A DNA stretch of 64,000 nt from Symbiodinium natans. Its lineage: Eukaryota > Sar > Dinophyceae > Suessiales > Symbiodiniaceae. The position numbers and the translations under genes were made by a program. Below are positions 10,991 through 21,830 of the stretch, one piece after another (the stretch's first letter is position 1; the number at the start of each line of letters is the position of its first letter). The stretch is from NCBI GenBank assembly GCA_905221605.1, contig CAJNDS010002813.1, positions 172,001 to 236,000 on the forward strand, written 5' to 3'. The notes below the pieces were generated by a model, which did no database searches, was not told where the DNA came from, and saw only the letters and a list, made by a program, of their open reading frames with translations.

Positions 10991-13140
10991 CTCAGATTGT
11001 AAGACAGCTAAGATAGCCTTGCCTGCTTTGCCCAATCCGGAAATTCTATAGACACAGGTCCTCAGAGTAAACCGCCCATCGCACAAGCCTTTTGGGCTAG
11101 GGGACCCCCTGCGCTCTATCTTCAGGGCGCCCAGGGTGTGAGGGGCCATCTCATGTACAGGACAGCTAAGTCACTCGAAACGTCGGCTGCAGTATCCTGA
11201 CCGATGGGTCCGACAAGCATCCCCTTTGCGCGCATTCAGATAGCGCATGCTCATTCCCAGTCTGAGCACGTCCGAGCTTCAAACCGTGCGGCCCAACACC
11301 CATCAGCTCGACACCCGCGATCCTGTGTCTGTTGCTAGCGGCTTCGGCTTTGCCTTAGCCTTCACTGGAACAATGGCGCACTCGGGAGCTTGTTGAACAG
11401 TTGGCACAGCCGTGAGTTTCGTTGCCCCTGCCATTTTGAAGTCTGTAAGGGTCTTTTTGACATCTGCCCAAGCGATGCCAAGCGATGCATACCCAAGCAG
11501 CGACACGACGCCCAGCCCTAGACCCACCACACACACAGAGGAAGGAAGTATGTGCTTTGGACTTGCTGTGTCTTCGCCGCAGTTGTCAAACCCTATTGCC
11601 TAGTGCATGAGAGCCCAGCTGTGACGGCAACAAGAAGCCGCAAGAATCACCACGAGCAATGGCCGAAGTGACCGAAGCCAAACTCCCTACTAAGGTTGCG
11701 CCAGCTTTGAGTGGCTTCTGCTTATCGGACTTGCTCCTTCTTCCCCGCCCCTCCCCCCCCACCCCCCAAAAAATTTGCGTCTTGGTGAGTGTCTTCCATG
11801 ACTTGCGGCTAAACCCTAAACCCTAAACCTAAACCCTTGCGACACGGGTGGGAAAAAACCCGAAACCCTAAACCCTAAACCTGCGGGAACACCCGGGCAT
11901 GCTGATTCCAGACATTCCTTAGCAGTAGCACCTCTGGCTCGAACGATGCGATGGTTTCGGGTTGACAGCTTGGGGGGTAAACAGGGCTCCCATGAGGGTG
12001 AGTGTAGGGTGTTTTAGGGTTGAGTTAGACAAAGTTCAGTGGGTCAATTGACTTCATCGTATTTAGGGTTTAGGAGCTCCTGCGGTTGGGCCCGTCGGTG
12101 GCCACCAGGCGCAAAAGGGTGCACGCTTGGCAAGTGGGTCAGTGGATCGTTGCAGTCAGCGCCTTCTTTAGAAGCACGACCATGGAATAGCCAAACTCAG
12201 AATCCGGATCCCGAAAGCTTGGTGAGGCGGCTGAAACGGCGTTCTCTTGCTTCAGCAATGCCTGCCCTCACGGTCAACTTGATCAGCGGAAGGGAGGTCG
12301 AGGTCACGACTCTTGTGATAGGAGGTTGTGGTGAGGTGCAGTCAGGGCTCGAAGCTGTGTGGGGCTATAGGGCAACCACTTTGTTGTTAAGTTACAGCTG
12401 TGCTCTTTCGTCCCATACGAGCCCCATGTGCCAGCACCTGGCAAGGCGAATTTAGCAGAGTTCCAGGGCAATGGCGCAGAGCTGAAGGAACTCGTCGGCT
12501 GCGCTCTGCGGATCACGCCACATCGCCTGAGGCTCCACAGAGACCAGTGAGCCAAAGCACCTGCAAGTTTCCCTAAACTCTCTTCGCCAACAGATGAAAT
12601 TTGCACTTTTCGGGGTTTCCAGTACAATTTGCAGGAATAAGAAAGTTTATCCTTCTCTTGGAGAAGTAACTCAATTTTGCACTTGTGGTATCTTGAATGT
12701 ATCTTGTGTGTTTGCATATGAGCTTTTCAGCCAGAAGCTACTCAGTCCCGCTCCGACAAGTTTCAAGCATGTTGCGTCCGAGTTGACTTGCTCATTTGCC
12801 TGGAGTACAAAGTATTTCCTTTAGAGCTCAATCTGGCGACACACACTGTTGGGTTTCAGTCAGTCTCTAGGGAGCCTGTCCGGGCCAATCCGGAAAAGAC
12901 AGACAAGGACGTCTATGAAATAGATCTGTTTAGGCTGTTTAGGCTCCCTTCCGAGTCAGCCAGGTGCCTCAGCTGACCCCCAGAAGCCCTCTTTCGCTTG
13001 ACAGCCACGAGGCTGCTAACAGCAGACAATGTGGAGATCAAGGATACCGCCATGTCGCTGAGTCGCATAGTCGCTTTATGAAGTCAGTGTAGCGTGTGGC
13101 GGGATGGGCGACAGCAATGCAGCTATGCAAAGTTTACATC
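10991..13140. other. no confident gene; two weak candidates
   Basis: Antisense 11536-11303 has a hydrophobic segment followed by a Lys/Pro-rich tail but no family match. On the plus strand the ATG at 12258 starts MPALTVNLISGREVEVTTL. This resembles the ubiquitin-like N-terminus (xLTVxLLSGxEV) seen on many dinoflagellate proteins and could be a first exon. A T/C-rich stretch lies at 11730-11770. Nothing else is recognisable. Confidence 0.3.
11809..11881. repeat. two short telomere-type runs (CCCTAAA)n
   Basis: CCCTAAA units at 11809-11836 and 11860-11881, separated by about 24 unrelated bases. A further TTTAGGG pair lies near 12060. Confidence 0.85.
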
Positions 13141-13151
13141 GATATAATATG

Positions 13152-13187
<36 letters not shown>

Positions 13188-13396
13188 GATAGATATAGAT
13201 ATGTATATATATATATAAATATATAACTGTATAGTTATCTATATGTATATATATACATATGTATACACATATATTTAGCTATATACATATATATATATAT
13301 ATAGCTACATATATGTATATATAAATATATAGAGATATATAGATATATAGATATATAGATATATAGATATCTAGATATCTAGATATATAGATATGT
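13141..13396. repeat. AT microsatellite, (TA)n grading into (GATATA)n
   Basis: About 255 bases of alternating TA interspersed with GTATAT, then regular AGATAT units at 13330-13395. Nearly pure A/T with periodic G or C. No coding potential. Confidence 0.95.
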
Positions 13397-14020
13397 AGTC
13401 TCGGCGCTGGCTTGCTTTAGGGTTGGGTGCTTCAGTGACTTGCGTGCACTATCTTGCAAGGATTGAGGATGGTATTCAGTGCCCCATTACTGCCACCATT
13501 GGTGAGGGGCAAGAGATCGCGGAGTTCTGTGCCTGGGCCCTCATTTTCAACTGGAATTCATGCCCCCACAGTCCCGCTCTGGCAATTAACGTGCAACTAA
13601 ACGCAAACTTGGAGCCCTCAACTTAACGTTGCTGCCTCAAAGACCCTGGAAGCGTCCCACTTGTCAGTTTTGGCCTGCCATTGAAGTCTTATGGTTACTT
13701 CCTGGCGTTGGGACAACACACAAGAGCCCACGAGACCAATGCAGCTTTTGCTCCGTCTGCAGTTGGTTTTCGAGAAGCGGAGAGATAAAGCCAGTGCGAG
13801 AAGCCCATCAAGAAGAGAGAAACACCCGCCAAGGGCCTGTGGATTGCATGCTGTTGAATGAGTTTCTCGAGCTCACCAACGAAGCATTTCTTTAACGATG
13901 TGCCCAGTGACACAAAGGTAGAGCTAGTGGAAGCACTGCATTTTGCTACGGCCGACTGAGGCCAAGATCAGATGCCCCACTTCTCATCGAAACCCGTGGA
14001 TGATGCTCTCCAATTGCCTC
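13397..14020. other. no recognisable gene
   Basis: Short open frames only. No domain, splice consensus or repeat that I can defend. Confidence 0.4.
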
Positions 14021-14023
14021 CAG

Positions 14024-14103
14024 GGTCTGAAGAGCTGTCTGATGGATTATTGCTTGGAATCGCCATGATGCTGGCCATCAAGAAGGCGCCTGTGCACATG
14101 TCC
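14024..14103 (+). CDS. candidate exon, possibly from a ZIP-type metal transporter
   Basis: An AG|G acceptor at 14023 opens a frame reading DGLLLGIAMMLAIKKAPVHMS, followed by a GT donor after 14103. The DG-hydrophobic stretch followed by KAP resembles the metal-binding helix region of ZIP (SLC39) transporters, where LHKAP is typical. Here the His is replaced by Lys and the spacing is short. No neighbouring exon was recognised, so this is an orphan fragment at best. Confidence 0.25.
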
Positions 14104-14450
14104 GTTTTGTGAGGTGCTATGGCACTACAGCCGAAGGGCAAGGTGCAGAACAGAAGCGCAGAAGCACACCACGCGTTCGCCCTAAGCCTACATGTACTAG
14201 ATATGTGATATACGTTCACCTTCAATACGTTCAGCTCTCTATTCCAGTCTTTCCACCGCTACAAAACCCATTGCCTCAACCAGTATCACTGGATGGGCGA
14301 GCGCTGAAAGCACCGAAACCCGTACCAACGGTCTTAGCATCTAGAACTGCATATTCCGGTGTGTTCGGCACACCTGAAGGCCGGGCCTTGGCGACTACAG
14401 CTAATCGATTGCATCTAGCTGAGTCTCGTGAATCCCAGAGCCCTAAGCAG

Positions 14451-14743
14451 GAACGATCGAAGATCTGGAAGAAGTACCGGCGGATCCTGAAGGTGCCGCA
14501 AAAGAAGGGCAAGGGATTTGGGATCAAAAAGAGTTTGGTGAAACGTGGGGGGGGGAGGGGGCTGGCACGCCATGCCAGGAGCAGAATGTAAATGAATACA
14601 ACTTCGACCCCGAAGATGAGTGGGACGAATGTGGAGGCTATTGGATTAAGGAGGAAGTTGTGCAGAGAATGGAGCCATTCTGGACACTGGGCCGAAGACC
14701 TTTTTTGCGCCATTTGTGCAGCTTTTTGAGTTTTAGGGTTTAG
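14451..14743 (+). CDS. unrecognised acidic exon without a start codon
   Basis: After the acceptor-like AG at 14450 a frame stays open for 97 codons to a TAG within the adjoining TTTAGGG array. It encodes acidic, tryptophan-rich sequence, including TIEDLEEVPADPEG and FDPEDEWDECGGYWIKEE. There is no start codon, so it can only be an internal or last exon. The upstream 14240-14450 is open in another frame with proline-rich, protein-like sequence (a possible earlier exon or a frameshift). I recognise no family. Confidence 0.35.
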
Positions 14744-14770
14744 GGTTTAGGATTTAAATTTAGGGTTTAG
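14731..14770. repeat. telomere-type run (TTTAGGG)n
   Basis: About five units, two of them decayed (TTTAGGA, TTTAAAT). Confidence 0.9.
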
Positions 14771-16498
14771 GGGAAGTTCTGCGTTCAATTTGGAGCGTGC
14801 TTAGGCGAGAGGCGCACGATGGGCTGAAGCGCTGCGCGCAAGCGGCACCCTGGCACAGCACACGACGGGGACGATATGGGGCACGATTGCCCCAAGCCAG
14901 ATGTTATACATGTACCTATACATGTGTTTGCCCTTCCGAGGCAGCCTCGTTTGTCCAGCTAGACAAGAGACTGCAGCAGAAGTTGAAGCTGCAGTTCTAC
15001 TGCCGATGGGAGGCGTGGACAGTCTAGGATCTGGGATCGAAGCAGACCGCGTGTGCTTCAGTCAAGTGACGCGCAGGAGCATGAAGCCAAAGGCCAGACC
15101 AAGCGCCATCGGGAATCTCACCTGCAGACTCAGCGGATATGTTGGCTTTGGGCCTACCATGTGCTGTGCCGCAGCCAATGCGCATGGGGGAGTAAAAGCA
15201 TAAAGCCATCGCTTTTTGACGCTTGCTATTGTGTGACATTGCGTGTCATGCCCGTAGTATCCCGACAGGAATGGAGACTGGTTCCATGAGTCGCCAGCCT
15301 GATGCAACTGAGGTGTATGGCGTCCGGCAAGCATATGCAGCCGTGGAGTTTGACAAGGTTTTTGGCTACTGGCTGGAGCTCGAGGGGCAGTTCGACAAGG
15401 CCCTTGCGGCGTCACCTCCCGGGGTCCAGCCTTCTATATGCAATGATATGCAATGTAGCTCCCGGAAACGGGAGGTGGCTTCCACATGCATCCTGACTGC
15501 TTGGCGAGAGCGTGGCTTGCCTTGAAAGTCTGCGAAGCTGTGTTGATGCCCTTGGGCATACAGTGTGCTCACCTGCTTCTCCAGCGCTTCTTTGAAGCCC
15601 CGGCTCACATCTTTGATTGGTAAGGCATCACAACGGTTATTGAAGTGGAACGCAACAGCGATGCCGCGCATGTCCTCAAGCTCTTCCGCAGCTACTGCGA
15701 CTTGCTGACGGCCGCGTGCCCTGGACCGCAAAGAAGCGCCGGGAGCCGAAAGACCTTCCAATATTCCCACCAGTCCACAGTTCACCCATCGGTCTGGCAA
15801 GGCACTCTGGGCAGGAAGCAGCTGCCTGGATCAAGCCTCACGCCGTGGCCCTAGGAATCTTAGAGGGCGGACCATGGGTCCGGGGGCTGAAGTGGGGGGC
15901 TGCTCATGAGCATCGACTAGCATCCGTATGTTTACATATGCTTTTCTTAGCTTTCCTTCCTCGCATATGGCCCTGTGATTTAGAAGCCTCTCTAGATCCC
16001 TTCCACCCCGGCACCCGAAACTCCGAGCTCAAGTCCCAAAATCCTTAGCCTCGAGCACACTTCCTTGACCAAAAGACCCAAGCAAGAAGTATAGTCCCGA
16101 AATGTTACCCTGCAGAGTGGCTTGTGCTGCTTGGAGGGTGGGGAAAAAGGTGGTTTGCTGGCGCAGGCAATCCGGAAAGCGTTTAGATTTTGGATTGAGT
16201 TCCGGACTCCCCAACCCCCCGTATCACCCTGGTGGAGGCTTTCGACCGGACTCGAAACATGGACGTGCGCAAATGAAACCCCACCTCCATCACTTCTGAC
16301 AAGTAAGTCTTTTCACGTGATATCGTTTCGACGGTCTTGATGTAATGATTATTCGTATACTCACGAGATACATTACTTAATCATAAAAGACACTACGCAC
16401 ATAATCCCCAAACATTGTGTCAATCAACACTAAGAGGTGGAAGCGTGTGGAAGAAGGTGCATGTTGCGGGGTGGCGCGCGCGGCCGGGAACCTGCGTT
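14771..16498. other. no confident gene; ambiguous exon-like stretches on both strands
   Basis: Plus 15312-15410 reads VYGVRQAYAAVEFDKVFGYW after an AG|G, protein-like but unassigned. At 15620-15720 both strands look coding. Plus reads ERNSDAAHVLKLFRSYCDLL just after a GTAAGG donor. Minus reads NNRCDALPIKDVSRGFKEAL. I cannot choose between them. No other feature is seen. Confidence 0.25.
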
Positions 16499-16499
16499 T

Positions 16500-16735
16500 C
16501 GGGTGCTTGAAGCTCTCGTCGCTTTTGGCTGGGCGGTTCACGAAATGCGAAATTGCCGCTGCAGTGGGATGTCTGGTTTCAAGACATGCGAAACTGTCAT
16601 CGCTTTTGGACGTCTGTATTCGCCAAATTCGAAACTGTTGCTATCGGGCGTCTGTGATCACAGAATGCGAAACTGCTGCCGCTTTTGGATGTGTCGTCGC
16701 AGCTCGACGTGCGAGCTCGCGAAATGCAGAACCGT
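16500..16735. repeat. degenerate tandem repeat, about 41-bp unit, about five copies
   Basis: The phrase GAAATGCGAAACTG and its variants start near 16542, 16583, 16624 and 16663. Between them stands CGCTTTTGGACGTCTGT or a variant. A weaker fifth copy ends near 16735. The 41-bp period is not a multiple of three, which argues against protein repeats. Confidence 0.65.
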
Positions 16736-16859
16736 CTCACATGGTCTCTCACTGCTCGGGGTCTACGCTGGCATAATCACTCAAGTTGTTGCCCGAAGTA
16801 TGGTCTGATTGGTCTGACCTAGACGCGGGTGGCCAAACTCCCAGAACTTAGTAGTAGAG

Positions 16860-16924
16860 TAGGTAACCTTTAACCTTTTTGGGGTAATATATTCCCCTTA
16901 TAATCCCAAAGGTTAACCTTTAAA
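16860..16924. repeat. near-perfect 65-bp palindrome
   Basis: GGTAACCTTTAACC on the left and GGTTAACCTTT on the right are inverted around a self-complementary centre GGGGTAATATATTCCCC. The segment could fold into a hairpin or cruciform. It may be a small inverted-repeat element unrelated in sequence to the GGGGTTTACGAAA family. Confidence 0.65.
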
Positions 16925-17055
16925 ACCACTAGGTACTGGACAACTAAGAGAAAGCCCCCCCACTCTTTCCAAGAAATCCCCAAGCCGAGACGAAGCTGGC
17001 TGTCGATGCGCTGTTGAAGGGCCTCTCCAAGGAAGCCTTCATGCTGACCCTTGGC

Positions 17056-17088
17056 TAGGGTTTAGGGTTTAGGGTTTAGGGTTTAGGG
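17056..17088. repeat. telomere-type array (TTTAGGG)n flanking the retrotransposon
   Basis: Four to five TTTAGGG units ending exactly where the left LTR begins. The array resumes on the other side of the element at 25739, so the element was inserted into an existing array. Confidence 0.95.
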
Positions 17089-17294
17089 TACGGGGGCAAC
17101 CGAAAGGGGAAGGGAATCAACCCAAACAGTCGCCAGAGGTTTCACCCTGAACCAACCAGCAAACACCAAGAACTCAAAACTTCTTTTTGCTACCAGGCGC
17201 ATGGCCCAGTCTTGAGCCATAAAGATTACCGGGTGCATTGACCCTTCAACTTTCAACACCAACTCTTTTCTACAATACCAACTGCAGCTCCGCA
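17089..17294 (-). repeat. 3' LTR of the copia element
   Basis: 206 bases matching 25533-25738 at about 94% by eye. On the element strand it starts TGCGGAGCTG and ends CCCCCGTA, so the 3' end is TA rather than the usual CA. Confidence 0.93.
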
Positions 17295-17307
17295 CTCCCC
17301 CTGTCCT
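17295..17307 (-). promoter_or_regulatory. polypurine tract of the copia element
   Basis: On the minus strand AGGACAGGGGGAG lies directly before the 3' LTR, the expected position of the plus-strand primer in LTR retroelements. Confidence 0.75.
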
Positions 17308-17564
17308 AGGGTTTCCTAGGACACACATTGGAGGTGCAGACCTTTGGCCAAAAACTGCCATTTAGGCAGCAGCCAACTGCTTGGAATGCACATTATGGTT
17401 TTACGTCATCCAGGACGAACCTTCAGCTCATTGGCCGAATCCCTTACCATTGAGGATTTCTTCACCTCGCACTTGAAAAAGTTTACGTTCCAGCGGCCCG
17501 TTCCTCACCAAGGACCTCGGCATTCACCACCCAGCCATCCTTGAGGCAATGCTTACAAAGCGTC

Positions 17565-18098
17565 TTAGCCCTGGGCGAAGTCCTCCTGGTTGAGAAAGAA
17601 GCTGCCATTTCGATACCGGATTTGGACACCCAAAAACTTCAGGAATCCATCACCACAGCCTGGACCACAGAACTCGGGTTCAGAAGTTTTCCACTCCTTC
17701 CTGATCTGTTCCAAGGCTTCCCGGAGCACTGTCATAGTCCCAGCCATCAAAAAATCATCCACGTAAAGACCCATTGTCCCCACCAACTTGCTTGCACCTT
17801 CCGGCTTCTCTTGTGCCATAATAAGGAACAGACTTGGGTCTGCATTGGACCTCTGAAAGCTCATTGCTTGTCCCTCCTTTGACACCCAAGACATGCCTTT
17901 GAGACGTTGGTCTCGCCACTCCACCCATGCTGCAGGACTTTCGGCCAAACCGTACAAGGCCTTCCTCACAATCCACCGCTCCTCTTTTGTGCAAAGACCC
18001 AATTTCACCGCCGCCCTTGGGGGCTGCACCACCACCAGACGCCCTTCTCTTTGCGCCCTATTCATCGGCGCCGTCAGAAAAGCTTTGGAAATGTCTAA
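17565..18098 (-). CDS. copia reverse transcriptase, catalytic half
   Basis: From about 18098 downward the frame reads DISKAFLTAPM, the position of the first catalytic Asp block of copia reverse transcriptases. It continues through KALYGLAESPAAW (copia KxLYGLKQAPRxW block) to YVDDFL near 17765-17748, the catalytic YVDD. It ends at a stop at 17565-17567. Downstream sequence (CKHCLKDGW in another frame) looks like the normal continuation, so a further frameshift lies at the stop. Only about 260 bases remain before the polypurine tract, too few for an RNase H domain of about 130 residues. That domain must be deleted. Confidence 0.85.
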   Translation of the reverse strand, partial: LDISKAFLTAPMNRAQREGRLVVVQPPRAAVKLGLCTKEERWIVRKALYGLAESPAAWVEWRDQRLKGMSWVSKEGQAMSFQRSNADPSLFLIMAQEKPEGASKLVGTMGLYVDDFLMAGTMTVLREALEQIRKEWKTSEPEFCGPGCGDGFLKFLGVQIRYRNGSFFLNQEDFAQG

Positions 18099-19890
18099 AC
18101 CAGCGGATTACACACCATATATGCTGCGTGCCTCACTTGACACCTAAATGTAGTTGAATCTAAACCAGGAGCGTACAGCGAGTGACGACTGAGGGACCTC
18201 GGCCCTTCATATTCTGTAGCTGCCGTTGACGAAATAAAATTGCCACATGCACAGATACGGGCACGTCGCCTCCCTGTCCCTTGCTTCCGGGTAAACACCA
18301 CCAGACTGGGCACGTGCTCAATCACCGGTGCATTAGGCTCTTCCGCCAATTTGTCCAGCTTTTCTTGAGTTGTTGGTTCCACCACCTCCAACTCTTTAAC
18401 CAAAGACGTCACCTCGTCCGACAATGATTCCCTCCACTTTTCCAGCTCTTGCATGGCTTCTTGTGTAGGGATTGTTTTTGTTTGCAGGAACTCAACCTCC
18501 TCTGCTGCCTCCAGCGCGGTATTTTCTTGTACCATTTGCTGAACTTGAGCTGCTTTGACCAAACACTTCGAGAGCTGTTCCTCAGCCCTTTTTGCTTTAA
18601 CCAGCCATTCTCTAGTCTCTGATCCTTTTTCTCCATTCGACTCATTGGCCGATCCATGGAACTCGTCCAAAACGCAACATTCCTGTTCAGCAATTAGGCG
18701 TCGAATACTCAAATGCTCCTCTAGAGCCCATTGATGCGCTTCGAACACAGCGAAGTCGACTTCCTCTGCAAGGTCGTCCAGCGAGGTCTCTTTCAACGTC
18801 ATTTTTAACCACTTCCTTTTTTCACCTTCTTCAGCTTGTGGTTCCGGAAGAGGAAACTTGCATTGGAGAAGATAGCACCTATCCTTGTAGCTCAAACGCT
18901 CCATAAAAACAGGTGTGTACCCTGTCAAGGATACCCTGTTCCCTTTCCAAGGCATAGGACCATGCAGTTTTCTCGGAAAGAACGACATGAAGTTCCAGTG
19001 GATATCGACCAATTTTCCAGGTAAGACTTTCTTCCCATAGGATTGCTCCACCACTTCAGCTCCTTCCTTTAAAACCTTTTCATCCTCAACCCACAGCTGA
19101 CCATCTTTATAGTCACCAAAGCCACACACACAATTGCAGCAAGGCTTTTCGTTGTGACTATTCCTATGCAATGACACCGGAGCATTGCACGAGATCTGAA
19201 GAGCAGAAAATTTGGCTTCAGGATTGTGGTGCCTCACGAATGATGCCAGGTAACGACATAGCCATGGCCTTCGATGAGTCTCTTTTGTAATACCACACAC
19301 TCCGCCATGAGTATAGTGGCCCAACACCAGAGCTCGCGTACTTGTGCACCAATTGTTGATACCACCTCTTCGATTCACCCTCTTTGGGTATACAATCCCT
19401 TCCAAAAGCTCCTCACAGTCCACGTAATCGTACATAGACCTTTCATACATTGACTTGGCTTTTTGCTCTTCTTTTTCCAACTGTGTTCCATCCTCGGCAG
19501 TCTCACTTTTGCAGACCAAATAAGCTTTTTCATGAGGAGAACAGCAAGTCGGCCAATACTCATCACCAGGAACATTGTCCTCAACATCTGCATTTTCTTC
19601 CAGCTCCCCCAGACCCTGCATGTCATCCTCGAAAATTTCTAAGGGCGGACTCTCCCCCCGCTTGCGAAGCAAGCGCAAAGAGCCCACATGACCACGCAGT
19701 GAAGAGGCCGGGCTTTTTTCAATCAACCGATGGCGAACTGGAGGATCGCGAGGTGGAGGTAAAGGAGGACTTTCCTCATCAGCGAACCGAAGCGCTGGTT
19801 TTTTCTCCTTGAGACGATGCTCTGGAGGAGAAGGCTCCTGTTCTTCTACCACCCCTTCCAGCTCCAATTCAGGCGGTTCCTTTATATTGG
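18098..19890 (-). CDS. copia integrase-RT linker and N-terminal part of reverse transcriptase
   Basis: The frame opens with acidic, proline-rich linker sequence (PPELELEGVVEEQEPSPPEH). It then carries a cysteine-containing central region and a coiled-coil-like stretch near 18400-18650. It ends with VVFTRKQGTGRRRARICACG, the entry block of copia reverse transcriptase in dinoflagellate elements. The frame stops at about 18096, right before the catalytic half in another frame. Some 10 residues normally present at the junction seem absent, so this break looks like a small deletion rather than a homopolymer slip. Confidence 0.75.
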
Positions 19891-19894
19891 AAAA

Positions 19895-20998
19895 AAATCG
19901 TAGTGCAGGGAAATAACACCAGTTCATCCGGATCCTTTGCAGTCCCTTGAGCTTCCACCCAATAACCACCAGGTAGGTCATCGCATGGACCCAACAGAAG
20001 CGCAGGCTGCGTACGATCGACCCATTGCCGACCTTTCTTTGTTCCATCCGGACCCAGCAACTCCCACGGACGACGTTTGACTTGAATTTGAGCACCAAAG
20101 GGAAGCAATGCTTTCGGGTTCAACCCCAACTCCCTTTCAGCTTTCTGCCACCGTAACATTGACCAATGGCGAGCAGCCAGTGCCCAGTACGCCGGCCCGA
20201 GTCGCGCCTCCTTTAAGAGCGACCTCACACCACGTTTGAATAAACCCACACATGCTTCAGCGCGCCCATTTGTTTGCGGGACTCCAGGATCACCAGTGGT
20301 CCTATATATCAGACGAGTTTCACAAAAGGACCGGAAGCGTGCATTGACAAACTCCCCCGCTCGATCTGAGTGGATCCTCAACACCGGATACCCATGTCTC
20401 TGCAAGCGCGCCATCATTCTTTGAACCGCCGACAAAACAGTTGTTTGCTGTTTGTCCACAATCGGCTCCACCATAACGAAGTTGATCATACGGACAGGTT
20501 GGGTCAAGTGGTCCTTCAGTTCCTTCCAGGATTTTTCAGAAGCTTGGATTTTCAACACCTCTGCCTCCAGAACTGGCGCAGGTTCCACCGGCACAGAGTC
20601 TTCCTCTTCGAAGTTAGCGACTGCATTGCCTAACCATTCTCCGACACCAGCACCTTCATCTGCCACCTGTTCTTCCACCTCATCCGCATCTTCCTCCTTT
20701 TCTGGAGGGCGACCCACATTGGGATCCAACATTGGAAACTGATACACACCAATAACAGCGTGTCGTGGCTTCTGCTGGTGAGCATCCTTTGAACACTTGT
20801 ATGGACCCGCCAAGTCCAATGATAAAGTGTAGGCATCCCCATGCTTCCGTCTCAAATGGCGACGCTCTTTTCCAGCGGCAGACACACAGATTTGACAATC
20901 ACGTCTGAAAGGAATATGCCCCCTTAGGCAATGGTCACTGAAAGCTCGCTCCTCAGCTGTCAACCTCCGTAACGTCCCTTCTCGTTCTTCCTTTTTTT
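19895..20998 (-). CDS. copia integrase
   Basis: The N-terminal zinc-binding HHCC domain is visible as HCLRGHIPFRRDCQIC. The DDE catalytic core follows: LDLAGP (first Asp), HSDRAGEF (second Asp) and GVPQTNGRAEA (Glu). An acidic insertion of about 60 residues separates the first Asp from the next block, longer than in typical copia integrases. The enzyme would join element cDNA to target DNA in the nucleus. The reading frame enters through a T7 run (20992-20998) and leaves through an A7 run (19891-19897), where it shifts relative to its neighbours. Confidence 0.88.
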
Positions 20999-21830
20999 GA
21001 CACCATAGCTGCCCGTTCAGCATCGCCCTCATGCAACCATTGTGCCAACCTGTGACGTATTCTTTTAACCAATCCAAACGCCCATCGCGCCCATATGGAG
21101 GATTGTCCAATACGCTCTTCCAGGGTAGAAGCGAATGTTGCTGACCACGGAACAACCACGCGAACCTGTTCCAACGATTCCCATAGTTCCATATCAGACA
21201 CCAGGAAAGTCGTAGGTTTCACCAGAGCATGTCCCAATGCTCCTTGATCAAAATGTGCAGCGTACATTCCATAACGCTCACAAAAGCTTTTCACCTCCGG
21301 CCAACTCCAGAAGGTAGGACTCGAGAGCCCTTCCTGAGAACCATCCACCAGATCCTCAGCACTCAAGACCGTTTTGCCGTTCTGAGAGAAATCTTTCCCT
21401 ATGAGTTCAGGGTCCCCAGGGCTTTCCATGCCAAAGAAGACAGAACTTCCATTGATGACTTCAGCAGTTCCACACCTTGAATGCACCGCCACGTCATATA
21501 GGAAAAGCATCTTCAGAAGTAAAACACCATCCTTTTGAGCTAATTCTTGATGTGGCCAAGGAAGACTCTTTAATCCCAACCGTTCAGGCCCACAGCGCCG
21601 GCGTAATACAGGTGGACCACCGTCTTCACCTCTCAACCTTGACACTGTCCTGCATGGAGGTCCTCCAACCACAGCAACCACCTTTCCTTCAGCCGCCAGA
21701 TGCAGAAGATACTTCCAGACGCTCGAATTATGTAGGTCACCGCCTTTTGTCAAATCCAGCTCCAGTACCTCCACATCCCGACTGGGAAAATGCCATGTTT
21801 GTTTTCCCGAAAATAGGTGTGCCACCACCC
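20999..21830 (-). CDS. methyltransferase-like (C5-cytosine-MTase-like) domain embedded in the copia polyprotein
   Basis: About 277 residues between protease and integrase that are not part of textbook copia. They start VVAHLFSG, like motif I of cytosine-C5 methyltransferases (DLFSGxGG). VVGGPPCRTVSRLR follows at residues 53-66, matching motif IV, whose Pro-Cys holds the catalytic Cys. GMESPGDP is near residue 135, where motif VI (ENV) would be. FDQGALGHALVKPTT near residue 194 is a further conserved-looking block. Motif VIII and the GN-pair motif IX/X were not recognised. Cytosine methyltransferases captured by retrotransposons are reported from dinoflagellates, but this domain is short and divergent. 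It may be another Rossmann-type methyltransferase or inactive. Confidence 0.65.
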
